A stretch of DNA of 6,671 nt from an uncultured Bacteroidales bacterium (GCA_905235775.1 CAJOMY010000098.1:1-6671), one strand, 5' to 3'; positions 1 through 6,409 are shown, counted from the stretch's first letter. The notes: generated by a model not told the origin, from the sequence alone. A program made the numbers and translations.

Positions 1-5
1 ACTTT

Positions 6-494
6 ATGATTGACAAGACGATACTTCACAGGCTCTTCTGCCGTCATTACAGCGAGATGATTTATCTGGCCAGGACGCTCCTGTACGACGACAAGGAGGC
101 TGAGGACGCGGTGCAAGATGTGTTCCTCAGACTCATCGAAGGCGATGTGTTGCCTGCAAAGGAAAAGGCGCGAGCTTATCTGATGACAGCCGTGCGCAAC
201 GGTTGCATCAATCGCATCAAGCGTAAGATGCTGGCAGAGCAGTTCTGCGGGCTCTATTCTCTGGATGCCGAAACCGACTGGCAGAACGCCGAACAGCGAA
301 TATCCACGCTGCTGGCCATCTGCGACTATGCCGAGAGCCACCTCACAGAGCCCCACCGCACCATCTTCCGCCTGCGGTTCAAGGAGGACATGAAGCTGAA
401 GGACATCGCCAGCCGACTGGACATGAACCTCAAGACCGTCTTCAAGTATCTCAGCCAATCCATCAAAAACGTTCAGAAACAGTTCAAACCTTAA
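6..494 (+). CDS. ECF-type RNA polymerase sigma factor (sigma-70 family)
   Basis: The 162-residue product is a small cytoplasmic sigma factor that would direct RNA polymerase to a few promoters when released by its anti-sigma partner. Region 2 spans about residues 9-75 and includes the acidic AEDAVQDVFLRL stretch (region 2.2), followed by a basic, aromatic stretch ending in NRIKRK (regions 2.3-2.4, -10 recognition). Region 4 spans about residues 112-160: LTEPHRTIFRLRF, then a helix-turn-helix (LKDIASRLDMNLKTVFKYL) for -35 recognition. The two regions are joined by a short linker, and the length fits ECF factors of Bacteroidota. The frame is still open at the left edge, so a start a few codons upstream cannot be excluded. 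The next gene, a membrane anti-sigma protein, begins 12 nt after the stop, which fits the FecI/FecR/FecA-like layout. The identity is secure; the regulon is unknown. Confidence 0.93.
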   Translation: MIDKTILHRLFCRHYSEMIYLARTLLYDDKEAEDAVQDVFLRLIEGDVLPAKEKARAYLMTAVRNGCINRIKRKMLAEQFCGLYSLDAETDWQNAEQRISTLLAICDYAESHLTEPHRTIFRLRFKEDMKLKDIASRLDMNLKTVFKYLSQSIKNVQKQFKP

Positions 495-506
495 ACAGCA
501 GCAGAT

Positions 507-1205
507 ATGGACACGAATCCCAACATCAGCCGACTTCTGGAAATGCTGGACAACCCCAGTGCATACTCCGAACAGGAAATCCGCGACATCATCCATAGTG
601 ACGAAGAGACCCTCGAGGCTTACCGGAGCATGGTAGCAGCCAAACAAGCCTACCGCCTCAAGCAGACTCATAAGCCTGCAGACGTGGAAGCGGCGTGGCA
701 GCGATTTGAGAAAAAGACTCCCACTTTGCCCTCTCTCTTAGGGAGGGGTCTGAATGTGATGACTCTTGCGTCTAAACCGAGGATGGACGGGTTGGGAGAG
801 AGCCCGCTTCGTTTCGGCTGGGTAAAAGTCGCCGCCACCTTCATTGCCGTAGCTTTCCTCGGTGCTTTGGCATGGGCTTTCGTTCCTCGCCTCTTATCAC
901 CTAAAGCCAATGTCCCCCAATCGGCAGAGGTGACCGTTCTCCCCCTTGAGGGGGAGCGAGGAGGGGATCTTCTCTCCTTCACCAACCTTCGCTTGGACAG
1001 TATTCTCACCGTCGTTGGCAATCACTACGGGCGCAAGGTCTGTTTCCGCGACGAGGCACCGCGCGAGCTGAGGTTCACCATCACTTGGAACCGCTGGCAG
1101 CCGATAGCGTCGTTTGTGAGTTCGCTCAATGAATTCGACGGCTTGCTGCTGACTGATGAACATGATACCTTGTTTGTAGAAGCCATAGGGACGGAAGAAG
1201 AATGA
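507..1205 (+). CDS. Membrane anti-sigma protein with DUF4974-like C-terminal domain
   Basis: The 232-residue product is predicted to hold the preceding sigma factor at the inner membrane and to contact the outer-membrane receptor through the periplasm. The N-terminal cytoplasmic part (1-70) is helical and charged, typical of Bacteroidota anti-sigma proteins. One hydrophobic segment, about 105-127 (VKVAATFIAVAFLGALAWAF), crosses the membrane. The periplasmic end (about 156-226) has the LRLDSILTVVGNHYGRKVCF pattern and the FVSSLNEFDGLLL pattern of the STN-like DUF4974 domain found at the end of FecR-like proteins. A full FecR domain is not apparent, so this is a compact version. Two linker stretches, residues about 71-102 and 144-153, are encoded by palindromic repeat DNA and look inserted. 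The stop overlaps the next start (ATGA). The anti-sigma role is inferred from architecture and position. Confidence 0.82.
   Translation: MDTNPNISRLLEMLDNPSAYSEQEIRDIIHSDEETLEAYRSMVAAKQAYRLKQTHKPADVEAAWQRFEKKTPTLPSLLGRGLNVMTLASKPRMDGLGESPLRFGWVKVAATFIAVAFLGALAWAFVPRLLSPKANVPQSAEVTVLPLEGERGGDLLSFTNLRLDSILTVVGNHYGRKVCFRDEAPRELRFTITWNRWQPIASFVSSLNEFDGLLLTDEHDTLFVEAIGTEEE
730..748. repeat. Palindromic repeat inside anti-sigma gene, copy 1
   Basis: Arms CCTCTCTC (730-737) and GGGAGGGG (741-748) pair around a TTA loop, with two G-T wobbles. The sequence is read in frame as part of a low-complexity linker (PSLLGRG). A related GA-rich motif, GGGAGAGAGCCC, lies about 45 nt downstream, so the inserted element may extend to about 805. 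It resembles the dispersed C/G-run palindromes seen in Prevotella-like genomes. Confidence 0.5.
939..956. repeat. Palindromic repeat inside anti-sigma gene, copy 2
   Basis: A perfect inverted repeat, CTCCCCC (939-945) and GGGGGAG (950-956), has a TTGA loop and is followed by GCGAGGAGGGG. It is translated in frame as PLEGERGG in the periplasmic linker between the membrane segment and the DUF4974-like domain. It shares the C-run/G-run hairpin design of the copy at 730-748, which suggests a common dispersed element. Confidence 0.55.
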
Positions 1206-3448
1206 AACGCCTGTACTTTCTCATTGTGTTCTCGCTCCTATGCGGGAGGCTGGCAGCCCAGCAGCTCCATTCTTTCCACTTCCGCGACGTCTCTCTCGCC
1301 GCCGTGCTCGACACGCTGGCCGCTGTGCAGGACGAGTATTCTATTGCCTTCATCAACAACGACCTCGAGCATCTGCGCATCTCGGAACGCATCAAGAATG
1401 CGACAATAAAAGAAGCCGTGGAAAAGGTGTGCAAGGGGCAACCCGTGAAAGTGAAGACTCGCGGAAAGCAGATCTTCGTGCAGTATAAACCTGGAAAGGA
1501 TTTTTCGGACAAGACCATACAGATAGTAGGACAAGTGAGGGACGCTTTCCTGAAGATTCCCTTGAAAGACGTCAAGGTGACGGTACATCGTATGGACAGC
1601 ACCGTAGTGGTTGATTCCATAGAGAATTTAGATTTATATGCAGGAGCCAATAAACTGATTTCCGTCTGTTTCTATGCCGATGTGAAGGTTAATCCCAGGG
1701 AGTACCTGGTTCACGCGCATTTGGAAGGCTACGATGATGTTTGGCAGAAGGTGACCATCACCAATCCCAAAGAAGAACGGGTGGCAGCAGGAACGATAGA
1801 GATGCGGAGGTCGAGGACACAGATGATGAAGGAAGTGACGGTGACGGCCACACGAATCAAGATGTACTATCGCGGCGACACGCTGATTTACGATGCCACG
1901 GCTTTCAAGATGCCCGACGGCTCGATGCTCGACGACCTCATCCGTCAGTTGCCGGAGGTGACGATGAACGACAACGGCGAAATCTTTGTCAAGGGTCGCA
2001 AGGTGGATGAACTGCTGTTGGGTTCCCGCTCGTTTTTTGGCGGCAACAAGCGCGTGCTGCTGGAGAATCTGCCTTACTACACTGTGAAACATCTCAAGGT
2101 CTATGAGAAGCAGACGGACAAGAGCATAGCACTGGGCTACGACGTGGAGCCGCGGCAATATGTGATAGACGTCATTCTCAAAGATGAATACAAGCAAGGA
2201 TACATAGGCAACGCGGAAGCGGCAGGGGGAACGCAGGAGAGGTGGCTTGCCCGTGCCTTCCTACTCGGCTATGCCGACAACCTACGCTTCACGCTCTTGG
2301 GCAACGTGAACAATGTCAACGAAAGCCGCCACATCGGAGAGAGTAATCATTGGACGCCGGAACAAGCGCCGCGTTCCTTGCTGACCACCCGTAGCGCGGG
2401 AGCGGAGATAGACTATCACACTGATGAGGATAAACTGCAAGAGACCTTCCGCGCGGAGTTCACGTCAACGACCGATGAGCAAACCATGCGCCAGCGTTAC
2501 GAGCAGTTCCTCGAAGGCTGTAAGCCGACATCGCTCACAGAATCCTTCAACCGTAAAGGCAGCAGGAAACTGAAGCTGAGTAATACATTAGCCCTGCATA
2601 AACCTTTCTGGTTGTCACTCAGTGCTACCTTCGATTATGCTCACCGCGACGGTTCCTTCCACTCGGCTTTCGACCAGTGGAACGATTCGCTGATAGCCTC
2701 TCAGCGAAGTGTGGGCATGAACGAAGGCACTATATGGACCAGTGGTGTCTCGATGATCGGAGCAATCAATATAGGTGGCAAGAAACAACACATAGACTTC
2801 TTTGCCTCGTTGAAACACGATGATGACCAATCAGAGCAGGTCAGCAGATATGCCACGCAAAGCCTCCAGCAGACGAACATCCAACACAACAGCAACGAAA
2901 TCAGCAACCGCACGACGTCTGGTAGGGCACATTTGAGCTACAACAAGGATTTGAGTAATAAAGTGGCGCTGAAAATCGAGGAAGTCCTCAATCTCACTAA
3001 CCAACGTACGCATGATTACCTCTATCACCCCGACACGCTGGCACTCGCCTCGCAACTGGATGCACTGGCAGCCATCACGGATCCCGCCAATTCCTACGAT
3101 GCCCACCATCGCAAGGTTGAGAACTGGCTGATAGTTAAACTGCATAAGAACGCTTTCCGTTCGTTCATCGACGGTGGTCCCATAGGTGACCACTATGAGA
3201 AATACTCCGTGAGAATGGAAATGCCCGTAAGACATGAATCGCTCAACTACCAGCGTGGCTCGCTTGACACACTGGCTCGGCAGAACAACCTATTCCTCAA
3301 TCTCTCCGGAGGCTACGGATCGCCTGTTTTCCGGTCTGCTGATCGTCGTGATACTCATCTGCCTGATGTTCATCTGCATACGGCCCGTGCGCGAATATAC
3401 CCACCTTGCGAATTTCTTCGGCCGGGTATACACCTTCACTATTTTTGA
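1202..3448 (+). CDS. Outer-membrane TonB-dependent beta-barrel protein with STN signalling domain, 3' end replaced
   Basis: This is a SusC/FecA-like outer-membrane protein expected to bind a ligand and signal to the anti-sigma protein encoded just upstream (ATGA overlap). A signal peptide (1-19, ending LAA before QQ) is followed by an STN domain (about 23-95, DVSLAAVLDTLAAVQDEYSIAF onward), a carboxypeptidase-regulatory-like beta-sandwich (about 105-200), a TonB-box-like EVTVTA (211-216), a plug domain (about 218-330, with DDLIRQLPEVTMNDNGEIFVKGR) and the start of a beta-barrel of alternating strands. The open frame runs to 3448 (748 aa). After about residue 700 (nucleotide about 3310) the barrel pattern is lost and the last 45 or so residues are arginine-, proline- and histidine-rich, while another frame becomes coding for a membrane protein. 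The real gene is therefore truncated by a foreign join. Full barrels of this family are longer. The ligand is unknown. Confidence 0.85.
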   Translation: MKRLYFLIVFSLLCGRLAAQQLHSFHFRDVSLAAVLDTLAAVQDEYSIAFINNDLEHLRISERIKNATIKEAVEKVCKGQPVKVKTRGKQIFVQYKPGKDFSDKTIQIVGQVRDAFLKIPLKDVKVTVHRMDSTVVVDSIENLDLYAGANKLISVCFYADVKVNPREYLVHAHLEGYDDVWQKVTITNPKEERVAAGTIEMRRSRTQMMKEVTVTATRIKMYYRGDTLIYDATAFKMPDGSMLDDLIRQLPEVTMNDNGEIFVKGRKVDELLLGSRSFFGGNKRVLLENLPYYTVKHLKVYEKQTDKSIALGYDVEPRQYVIDVILKDEYKQGYIGNAEAAGGTQERWLARAFLLGYADNLRFTLLGNVNNVNESRHIGESNHWTPEQAPRSLLTTRSAGAEIDYHTDEDKLQETFRAEFTSTTDEQTMRQRYEQFLEGCKPTSLTESFNRKGSRKLKLSNTLALHKPFWLSLSATFDYAHRDGSFHSAFDQWNDSLIASQRSVGMNEGTIWTSGVSMIGAINIGGKKQHIDFFASLKHDDDQSEQVSRYATQSLQQTNIQHNSNEISNRTTSGRAHLSYNKDLSNKVALKIEEVLNLTNQRTHDYLYHPDTLALASQLDALAAITDPANSYDAHHRKVENWLIVKLHKNAFRSFIDGGPIGDHYEKYSVRMEMPVRHESLNYQRGSLDTLARQNNLFLNLSGGYGSPVFRSADRRDTHLPDVHLHTARARIYPPCEFLRPGIHLHYF
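3295..3345. other. Join 1: beta-barrel gene to unrelated membrane-protein gene
   Basis: Coding signal passes from the frame of the beta-barrel gene (through about FLNLSGGYGS) to the frame two bases on (SPEATDRLFSGLLIVV...) with no stop, start or intergenic gap. Both proteins are incomplete here: the barrel lacks its C-terminal strands and the membrane protein lacks its N-terminus. The exact base cannot be placed without the parent sequences. The most economical reading is a chimeric join. A natural deletion between two genes of one genome is possible but would need the same explanation at two more places. Confidence 0.75.
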
Positions 3449-3566
3449 CTACATCGCGCTCGCAGTCACGGTGGCGCTCGCAGTCATCTGCGCGGTCTAT
3501 TTCGCCAAAGATCTCCGCTACTACGCCAAGGTCGATCCTCCCAAACAGGGGCTCCATAAGAAATGA
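3306..3566 (+). CDS. C-terminal part of an unidentified two-pass membrane protein
   Basis: About 86 residues remain of a protein whose N-terminus is lost at the join. Two hydrophobic helices are clear: LFSGLLIVVILICLMFICI and FDYIALAVTVALAVICAVYF. They are separated by a polar loop (RPVREYTHLANFFGRVYTF) and followed by a short basic tail ending GLHKK. An in-frame ATG at 3234 lies in the preceding segment and is not the real start. The stop overlaps the start of the acyltransferase gene (ATGA), so the two were probably translated together and may act in the same envelope or lipid process. I do not recognise the family, and no catalytic motif is visible in what is left. Confidence 0.65.
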   Translation, partial: PEATDRLFSGLLIVVILICLMFICIRPVREYTHLANFFGRVYTFTIFDYIALAVTVALAVICAVYFAKDLRYYAKVDPPKQGLHKK

Positions 3567-4423
3567 ACATCATAGACCTGGACTGGCTTGAAAGCGTAAG
3601 TCCCTGGTTCAGGGGCGAAAAGGGGCGTTCCCGCGCAAAGCGCATCCTCCACATGCTGAAGGTGGACAAGGTGGAGGAAAGTTATGATGAAGTATCCGGC
3701 CTGGAGGGCATCGAGGCCGCCACCAGGTGGCTCCAGAATCAGGACGTCAGGTGCGAAATCCACGGCCGCGAGAATCTGGAGCATCTCCCCGAGGGCGCTT
3801 TCATCACCATAAGCAATCACAGCATAGGCACCGTGGACGGTATCATGCTGCTTTCCCTCATAGGAGAATACAGGCCCGACTACAAGATGCTGGTGAACCA
3901 GATTCTGGGCAGGTTCAAGTGCCTGGAAAGCGCGTTCATACAGGTCACCCCCACGGGTGAGGAGCGGAAAGCCCCCACCGCCGAGAGTATCAAAGGCATA
4001 CGGCAGGCGCTGGAGCATCTCAGCGACGGCCATCCCCTCGGGCTGTTCCCCTCAGGAGCCGTATCCGACCTGCATCCCGGCAAGAGGCCTGTGGTGCAGA
4101 TGCCGGACGGCACTTCCTACCGCGAGCCCCGCATCCGCGACCGCGAATGGCAGATGCCGATGATACGCTTCATCGCGAAGGCCGGAGTGCCGGTCGTGCC
4201 CATACGCAATTTCGACGGCAACTCCCGTTTCTTTTTCGACCTCGGGCTCATCAGCTGGAAGATCCGCGTCCTGCGCCAGCCCGCGGAGGTGATGAACAAG
4301 TCGGGCAAGACCCTCCGCTTCGGAGTGGGTGAGGTCATCCAGCCCGAGCGCATCGCCGCCTGCAAGGACCTGGAGGAGCTCCGCACCCTGCTTCGCGGCT
4401 CCGTGTACGGGATGAAGCTGTAG
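3563..4423 (+). CDS. PlsC-family lysophospholipid/aminolipid acyltransferase
   Basis: The 286-residue enzyme is expected to transfer an acyl chain from acyl-ACP or acyl-CoA to a lipid hydroxyl (lysophosphatidate or an acylated amino acid) at the inner face of the membrane. Family motifs are in order: motif I SNHSIGTVDG (84-93, catalytic H86 and D92), a basic segment around 131-145, motif III FPSG (162-165, usual form FPEG), and motif IV VPVVPI (209-214). Five residues lie between H86 and D92 instead of the canonical four; I recall this spacing (NHPLGGLDG type) from Bacteroidota members related to the glycine-lipid O-acyltransferase GlsA. There is no long membrane anchor. The ATG overlaps the stop of the preceding membrane protein, and a terminator follows 12 nt after the stop. 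The substrate is uncertain: phosphatidate synthesis or aminolipid synthesis are both possible. Confidence 0.85.
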   Translation: MNIIDLDWLESVSPWFRGEKGRSRAKRILHMLKVDKVEESYDEVSGLEGIEAATRWLQNQDVRCEIHGRENLEHLPEGAFITISNHSIGTVDGIMLLSLIGEYRPDYKMLVNQILGRFKCLESAFIQVTPTGEERKAPTAESIKGIRQALEHLSDGHPLGLFPSGAVSDLHPGKRPVVQMPDGTSYREPRIRDREWQMPMIRFIAKAGVPVVPIRNFDGNSRFFFDLGLISWKIRVLRQPAEVMNKSGKTLRFGVGEVIQPERIAACKDLEELRTLLRGSVYGMKL

Positions 4424-4435
4424 GAACAAAAAAAA

Positions 4436-4455
4436 CCGCACCTTTTCGGGTGCGG
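4436..4455. terminator. Bidirectional stem-loop terminator between convergent genes
   Basis: CCGCACC (4436-4442) pairs with GGTGCGG (4449-4455) around a six-base loop. Read on the - strand the stem is followed by eight T (complement of the A-run before 4436), a strong intrinsic terminator for acpP. Read on the + strand it is followed by only CTTTCC, so it is weaker for the acyltransferase gene. Confidence 0.85.
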
Positions 4456-4475
4456 CTTTCCTATAAAAGGATAAA

Positions 4476-4721
4476 TTACTTTCCGAGCTTTTCGGCAACC
4501 TTGTCGATGGCGTCCTTCACAGTGGCGATGCCGCTGGTTTCTTCGTCGGGAATCTTTACACCGAACACCTTCTCGAATTCCATGAGGAGCTCAACGGTGT
4601 CGAGGGAATCTGCGCCAAGGTCATTGGTAAAGTTGGCGGTTTCAGTAACTTCGGAGGGCTCTACGCCGAGCTTGTCGACGATGATGGCCTTCACTTTGCT
4701 TACGATCTCTTCGTATTCCAT
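4476..4721 (-). CDS. acpP: Acyl carrier protein
   Basis: This 81-residue, strongly acidic protein carries growing acyl chains on a phosphopantetheine arm during type II fatty acid synthesis in the cytoplasm. The attachment site is S39 in the motif GADSLDTVEL (36-45), and the four-helix pattern is complete, from the N-terminal EEIVSKVKAIIVDKLGV to the C-terminal TVKDAIDKVAEKLG. The length and sequence fit Bacteroidota AcpP. It sits alone between its own promoter (about 4765-4796) and a terminator. In many Bacteroidota acpP is followed directly by fabF; here it is not, so this is either a relocated main ACP or a second copy. The convergent acyltransferase gene could use acyl-ACP as donor, but that link is inferred from proximity only. 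Confidence 0.96.
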   Translation of the reverse strand: MEYEEIVSKVKAIIVDKLGVEPSEVTETANFTNDLGADSLDTVELLMEFEKVFGVKIPDEETSGIATVKDAIDKVAEKLGK

Positions 4722-4764
4722 AATGTTATTTAGATTAATTAGTACTTCCGTTCAAAAAACATTG

Positions 4765-4796
4765 CAAAGTAACAAAATATTTTTGATTTATGCAAA
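4765..4796 (-). promoter_or_regulatory. Bacteroidota-type promoter of acpP
   Basis: On the - strand a TTTG (-33 element, complement of 4793-4796) is followed after 20 nt by TTACTTTG (complement of 4765-4772), which matches the Bacteroidota -7 consensus TAnnTTTG at 7 of 8 positions. The A/T-rich spacer and the following CA are typical. Transcription would begin near 4757-4760 and leave a leader of about 35-40 nt without a clear Shine-Dalgarno sequence, as is usual in this phylum. It is the only such site I could place with confidence in the window. Confidence 0.75.
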
Positions 4797-4805
4797 CCTG
4801 CCCCC

Positions 4806-5430
4806 CTACCCGGCCAGCTCCTCGGAGTCGGACTTACTGAGTTTCATCCAGATACGTATGGCGTTGAGGCCGTTGAGCAGGTAGAAGATATACTTGATGA
4901 GCTGGACCACGGTGTAGCTGGAGCCCTCTCCGGAGCCGAGCACGATTATCCAGAGGATGATGGAGGTGATGTTCACCAGCGTCCAGAGATACCACTGATC
5001 CATATAGGCCTTGGCCATCAGCACGAGCGCCACGATGTTGGCCGTGGTGACGGCGCTGTCGAAGGCGATCTTGGCCACGTTCACTGCCCCCTGGTGCCTG
5101 GCGATGAGCCATGCGGCGAGAAGGATGAGGGCGTACACGGCCACGAAAAGCCCGATCACCTTGGGCCAGTCCCTGCCGGAGAGGCGCCTTGCCTTGACGG
5201 CCTTCCTGGCGGTAGCTCCCTTTTTCTTCCAGCCGAAGAAGCCTATGAACTCCATCGGGAGGAAGTAGAACACATGCAGGGCGAGCGTCATCGGAACATT
5301 CTGGTCCAGAAGGGTATAGGAGTAAATCAGGACGTCTATGAGGCCGAACACGAAGGTGAGGATGTTGCCGTTTGCGGCGAGGATGGTGCTGGCGACCCCC
5401 ATGAGGGCGCCCACCGAAGCCAGGATCGTG
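4806..5430 (-). CDS. pnuC: PnuC-type vitamin/nicotinamide riboside transporter, N-terminus missing
   Basis: About 206 residues of a multi-pass inner-membrane facilitator, probably importing nicotinamide riboside or a similar vitamin. Visible PnuC features are the glycine/asparagine helix GNILTFVFGLIDVLIYSY, the FYFLPMEFIGFFGW helix, the signature MDQWYLWTLVNITSIILW (aromatic/Asn substrate-site motif) and the C-terminal YIFYLLNGLNAIRIWMK. A hydrophilic loop rich in K and R (KKKGATARKAVKARR) separates the halves. The natural N-terminus is absent: the frame continues upstream without a stop into a GC-rich, non-membrane sequence that belongs to a different gene (GTG start at 5768), so the 320-residue reading frame is a false fusion. 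The stop lies just upstream of the acpP promoter on the same strand. Substrate choice within the family (riboside, thiamine or riboflavin) is not decidable here. Confidence 0.82.
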
Positions 5431-5445
5431 AGCGCGACGCGCGCG
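5415..5445. other. Join 2: sensor-kinase start to pnuC body
   Basis: On the - strand the soluble, GC-rich sequence ending DNARVAL passes in frame into the hydrophobic PnuC helix ILASVGALMG near 5430. Upstream, G/C dominates (51 of 60 bases at 5581-5640); downstream the composition is clearly more balanced. Both parts are incomplete at the join: PnuC lacks its start and the upstream protein lacks the rest of its domains. That the frame is kept is a one-in-three event and needs no functional meaning. Confidence 0.75.
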
Positions 5446-5768
5446 TTGTCGCGCACGCCCCAGTCGAGATCCCTCAGGCGCACGTCCGGCGCGGGCGGCA
5501 GCGCGCCGTGCGAAAGGAATTCCACGCGGGACGCCACGAGCCCCGGCGCGAAGTGGAGATCGGAGCGCGCGCCGCAGACGGCCACGCGGTCGCCCGGCAC
5601 GAGCGCCGCCACCGCGTCCGCGCCGGATCCCGTCGGGCCGTCGACCCACACCGGGCGGCCGTCCGGCTCCGCGGCGCAGATGCCGCTGCCGGGGCGGTCG
5701 TGCGCGACGAACGTCATCTGGCCCGTCACGCAGCAGGTCGAGGCGAGGAGACACGCGAGGATCGTCAC
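5431..5768 (-). CDS. N-terminal part of a probable sensor histidine kinase (extracytoplasmic OB-like domain)
   Basis: A GTG start at 5768-5766 overlaps the TGA of the response-regulator gene (GTGA), which points to translational coupling. About 113 residues remain: a short hydrophobic start (ILACLLAS), then a small beta-rich domain with repeated strand/turn patterns (VTGQMTFVAHDRPGSGICAA, PGDRVAVCGARSD, LVASRVEFLSHGALPP), followed by DVRLRDLDWGVRDNARVAL. This looks like the OB-fold-like sensory repeats that precede HisKA_3 kinases in some high-GC environmental bacteria, but no kinase motif is present because the gene is cut at the join near 5430. The sensor-kinase call therefore rests mainly on coupling to a NarL-type regulator. 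A secreted or lipoprotein-like protein of other function is possible. Confidence 0.5.
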
Positions 5769-6391
5769 GCGATGATCCCCCGGTGGATGCCTTCGGCCAC
5801 CGCAGCGGCGCGGTCGCTCGCGTTCAGGTTGGCGAGGATGCTCTTGACATGCGTCTTGACGGTGTTGAGGCTGAGACCCACCATGTCCGCGATCTCCTCG
5901 TTGGAATAGCCCTTGGCGATGTAGCGCAGAATCTCGCTTTCGCGCGACGTGAGGCCGCGCTCCGACGCGCGCGCCTCGTACACGCGGCGCAGGTCGTCCG
6001 GCAGACAGGTCCCGCCCGCCGCCACGGCGCGGATCGCCGCGAGCAGCCGGTTCGGGTCGCTTTCCTTCAGCAGATACCCCTTCGCGCCCATCGACACCGC
6101 GCGGTAGATGTCCTCCTCCGCGTCGGACGTCGAGAGCATGATCACCTTCGCGCCGGGATTGTCCGCGAGGATGTCCGCGAGCGCGGCGAGGCCGTCCACG
6201 CCCGGCATGCGCACGTCGAGCAGCACGACGTCCGCGCCGCACGTGCGCACGAACGCCGCCGCCCCCTCGCCGCCGGTCGCCTCGCCGACGCACGTGATGT
6301 CGCCGACGAAGGACAGCATGTACTTGAGCCCCATGCGCACGACGCTGTGGTCGTCGATGATGCACACGCGGATTTTCGCTTCAAGCGCCAT
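5765..6391 (-). CDS. NarL/FixJ-family response regulator (REC-LuxR HTH)
   Basis: The 208-residue cytoplasmic transcription factor is complete. The receiver domain (about 6-122) has acidic residues D13 and D14, phospho-acceptor D59 in LLDVRMPGVDG, the conserved S/T at 87-88 (MLSTSD) and K109 (GYLLKESD). The LuxR-type DNA-binding domain (about 145-206) has LTSRESEILRYIAKGYSNEEIA and the recognition helix SLNTVKTHVKSILANL. It would be phosphorylated by a partner kinase and then bind promoters as a dimer. The next gene on the same strand overlaps it by GTGA and is the likely kinase. The start is supported by an AAGGAGG site 8 nt upstream. Very high GC at third positions and a strong Shine-Dalgarno sequence set it apart from the genes at 1-5430. 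Targets are unknown. Confidence 0.93.
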   Translation of the reverse strand: MALEAKIRVCIIDDHSVVRMGLKYMLSFVGDITCVGEATGGEGAAAFVRTCGADVVLLDVRMPGVDGLAALADILADNPGAKVIMLSTSDAEEDIYRAVSMGAKGYLLKESDPNRLLAAIRAVAAGGTCLPDDLRRVYEARASERGLTSRESEILRYIAKGYSNEEIADMVGLSLNTVKTHVKSILANLNASDRAAAVAEGIHRGIIA

Positions 6392-6399
6392 CGCCTTGT

Positions 6400-6406
6400 C
6401 CTCCTT
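6400..6406 (-). promoter_or_regulatory. Strong Shine-Dalgarno site of the response-regulator gene
   Basis: AAGGAGG lies 8 nt before the ATG at 6391 on the - strand and fixes that start. Bacteroidota genes seldom carry such a site, and the genes in the left two segments show none as clear, so it also supports a different origin for this part of the window. Confidence 0.8.
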
Positions 6407-6409
6407 CCC

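Noticed and set aside
1634..2197. - strand open frames under the receptor gene
   Set aside because: The + strand encodes recognisable domains with a signal peptide; the reverse frames show no motifs and no start signals.
4450..4884. + strand open frame of 144 codons over acpP
   Set aside because: Serine-rich shadow of acpP on the opposite strand and its promoter region; no family features.
5422..5765. Repeat of ACGATCCT (and the TILA peptide) at the GTG start of the sensor gene and at join 2
   Set aside because: An 8-base match in GC-rich DNA is weak; it could be microhomology at a breakpoint, but this needs the parent sequences and is not evidence of an attachment site or duplication.
4806..6365. 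519-codon - strand frame through the response regulator, sensor and PnuC
   Set aside because: Its first 199 codons read the response-regulator gene in a wrong frame; the real start for the downstream part is the GTG at 5768.
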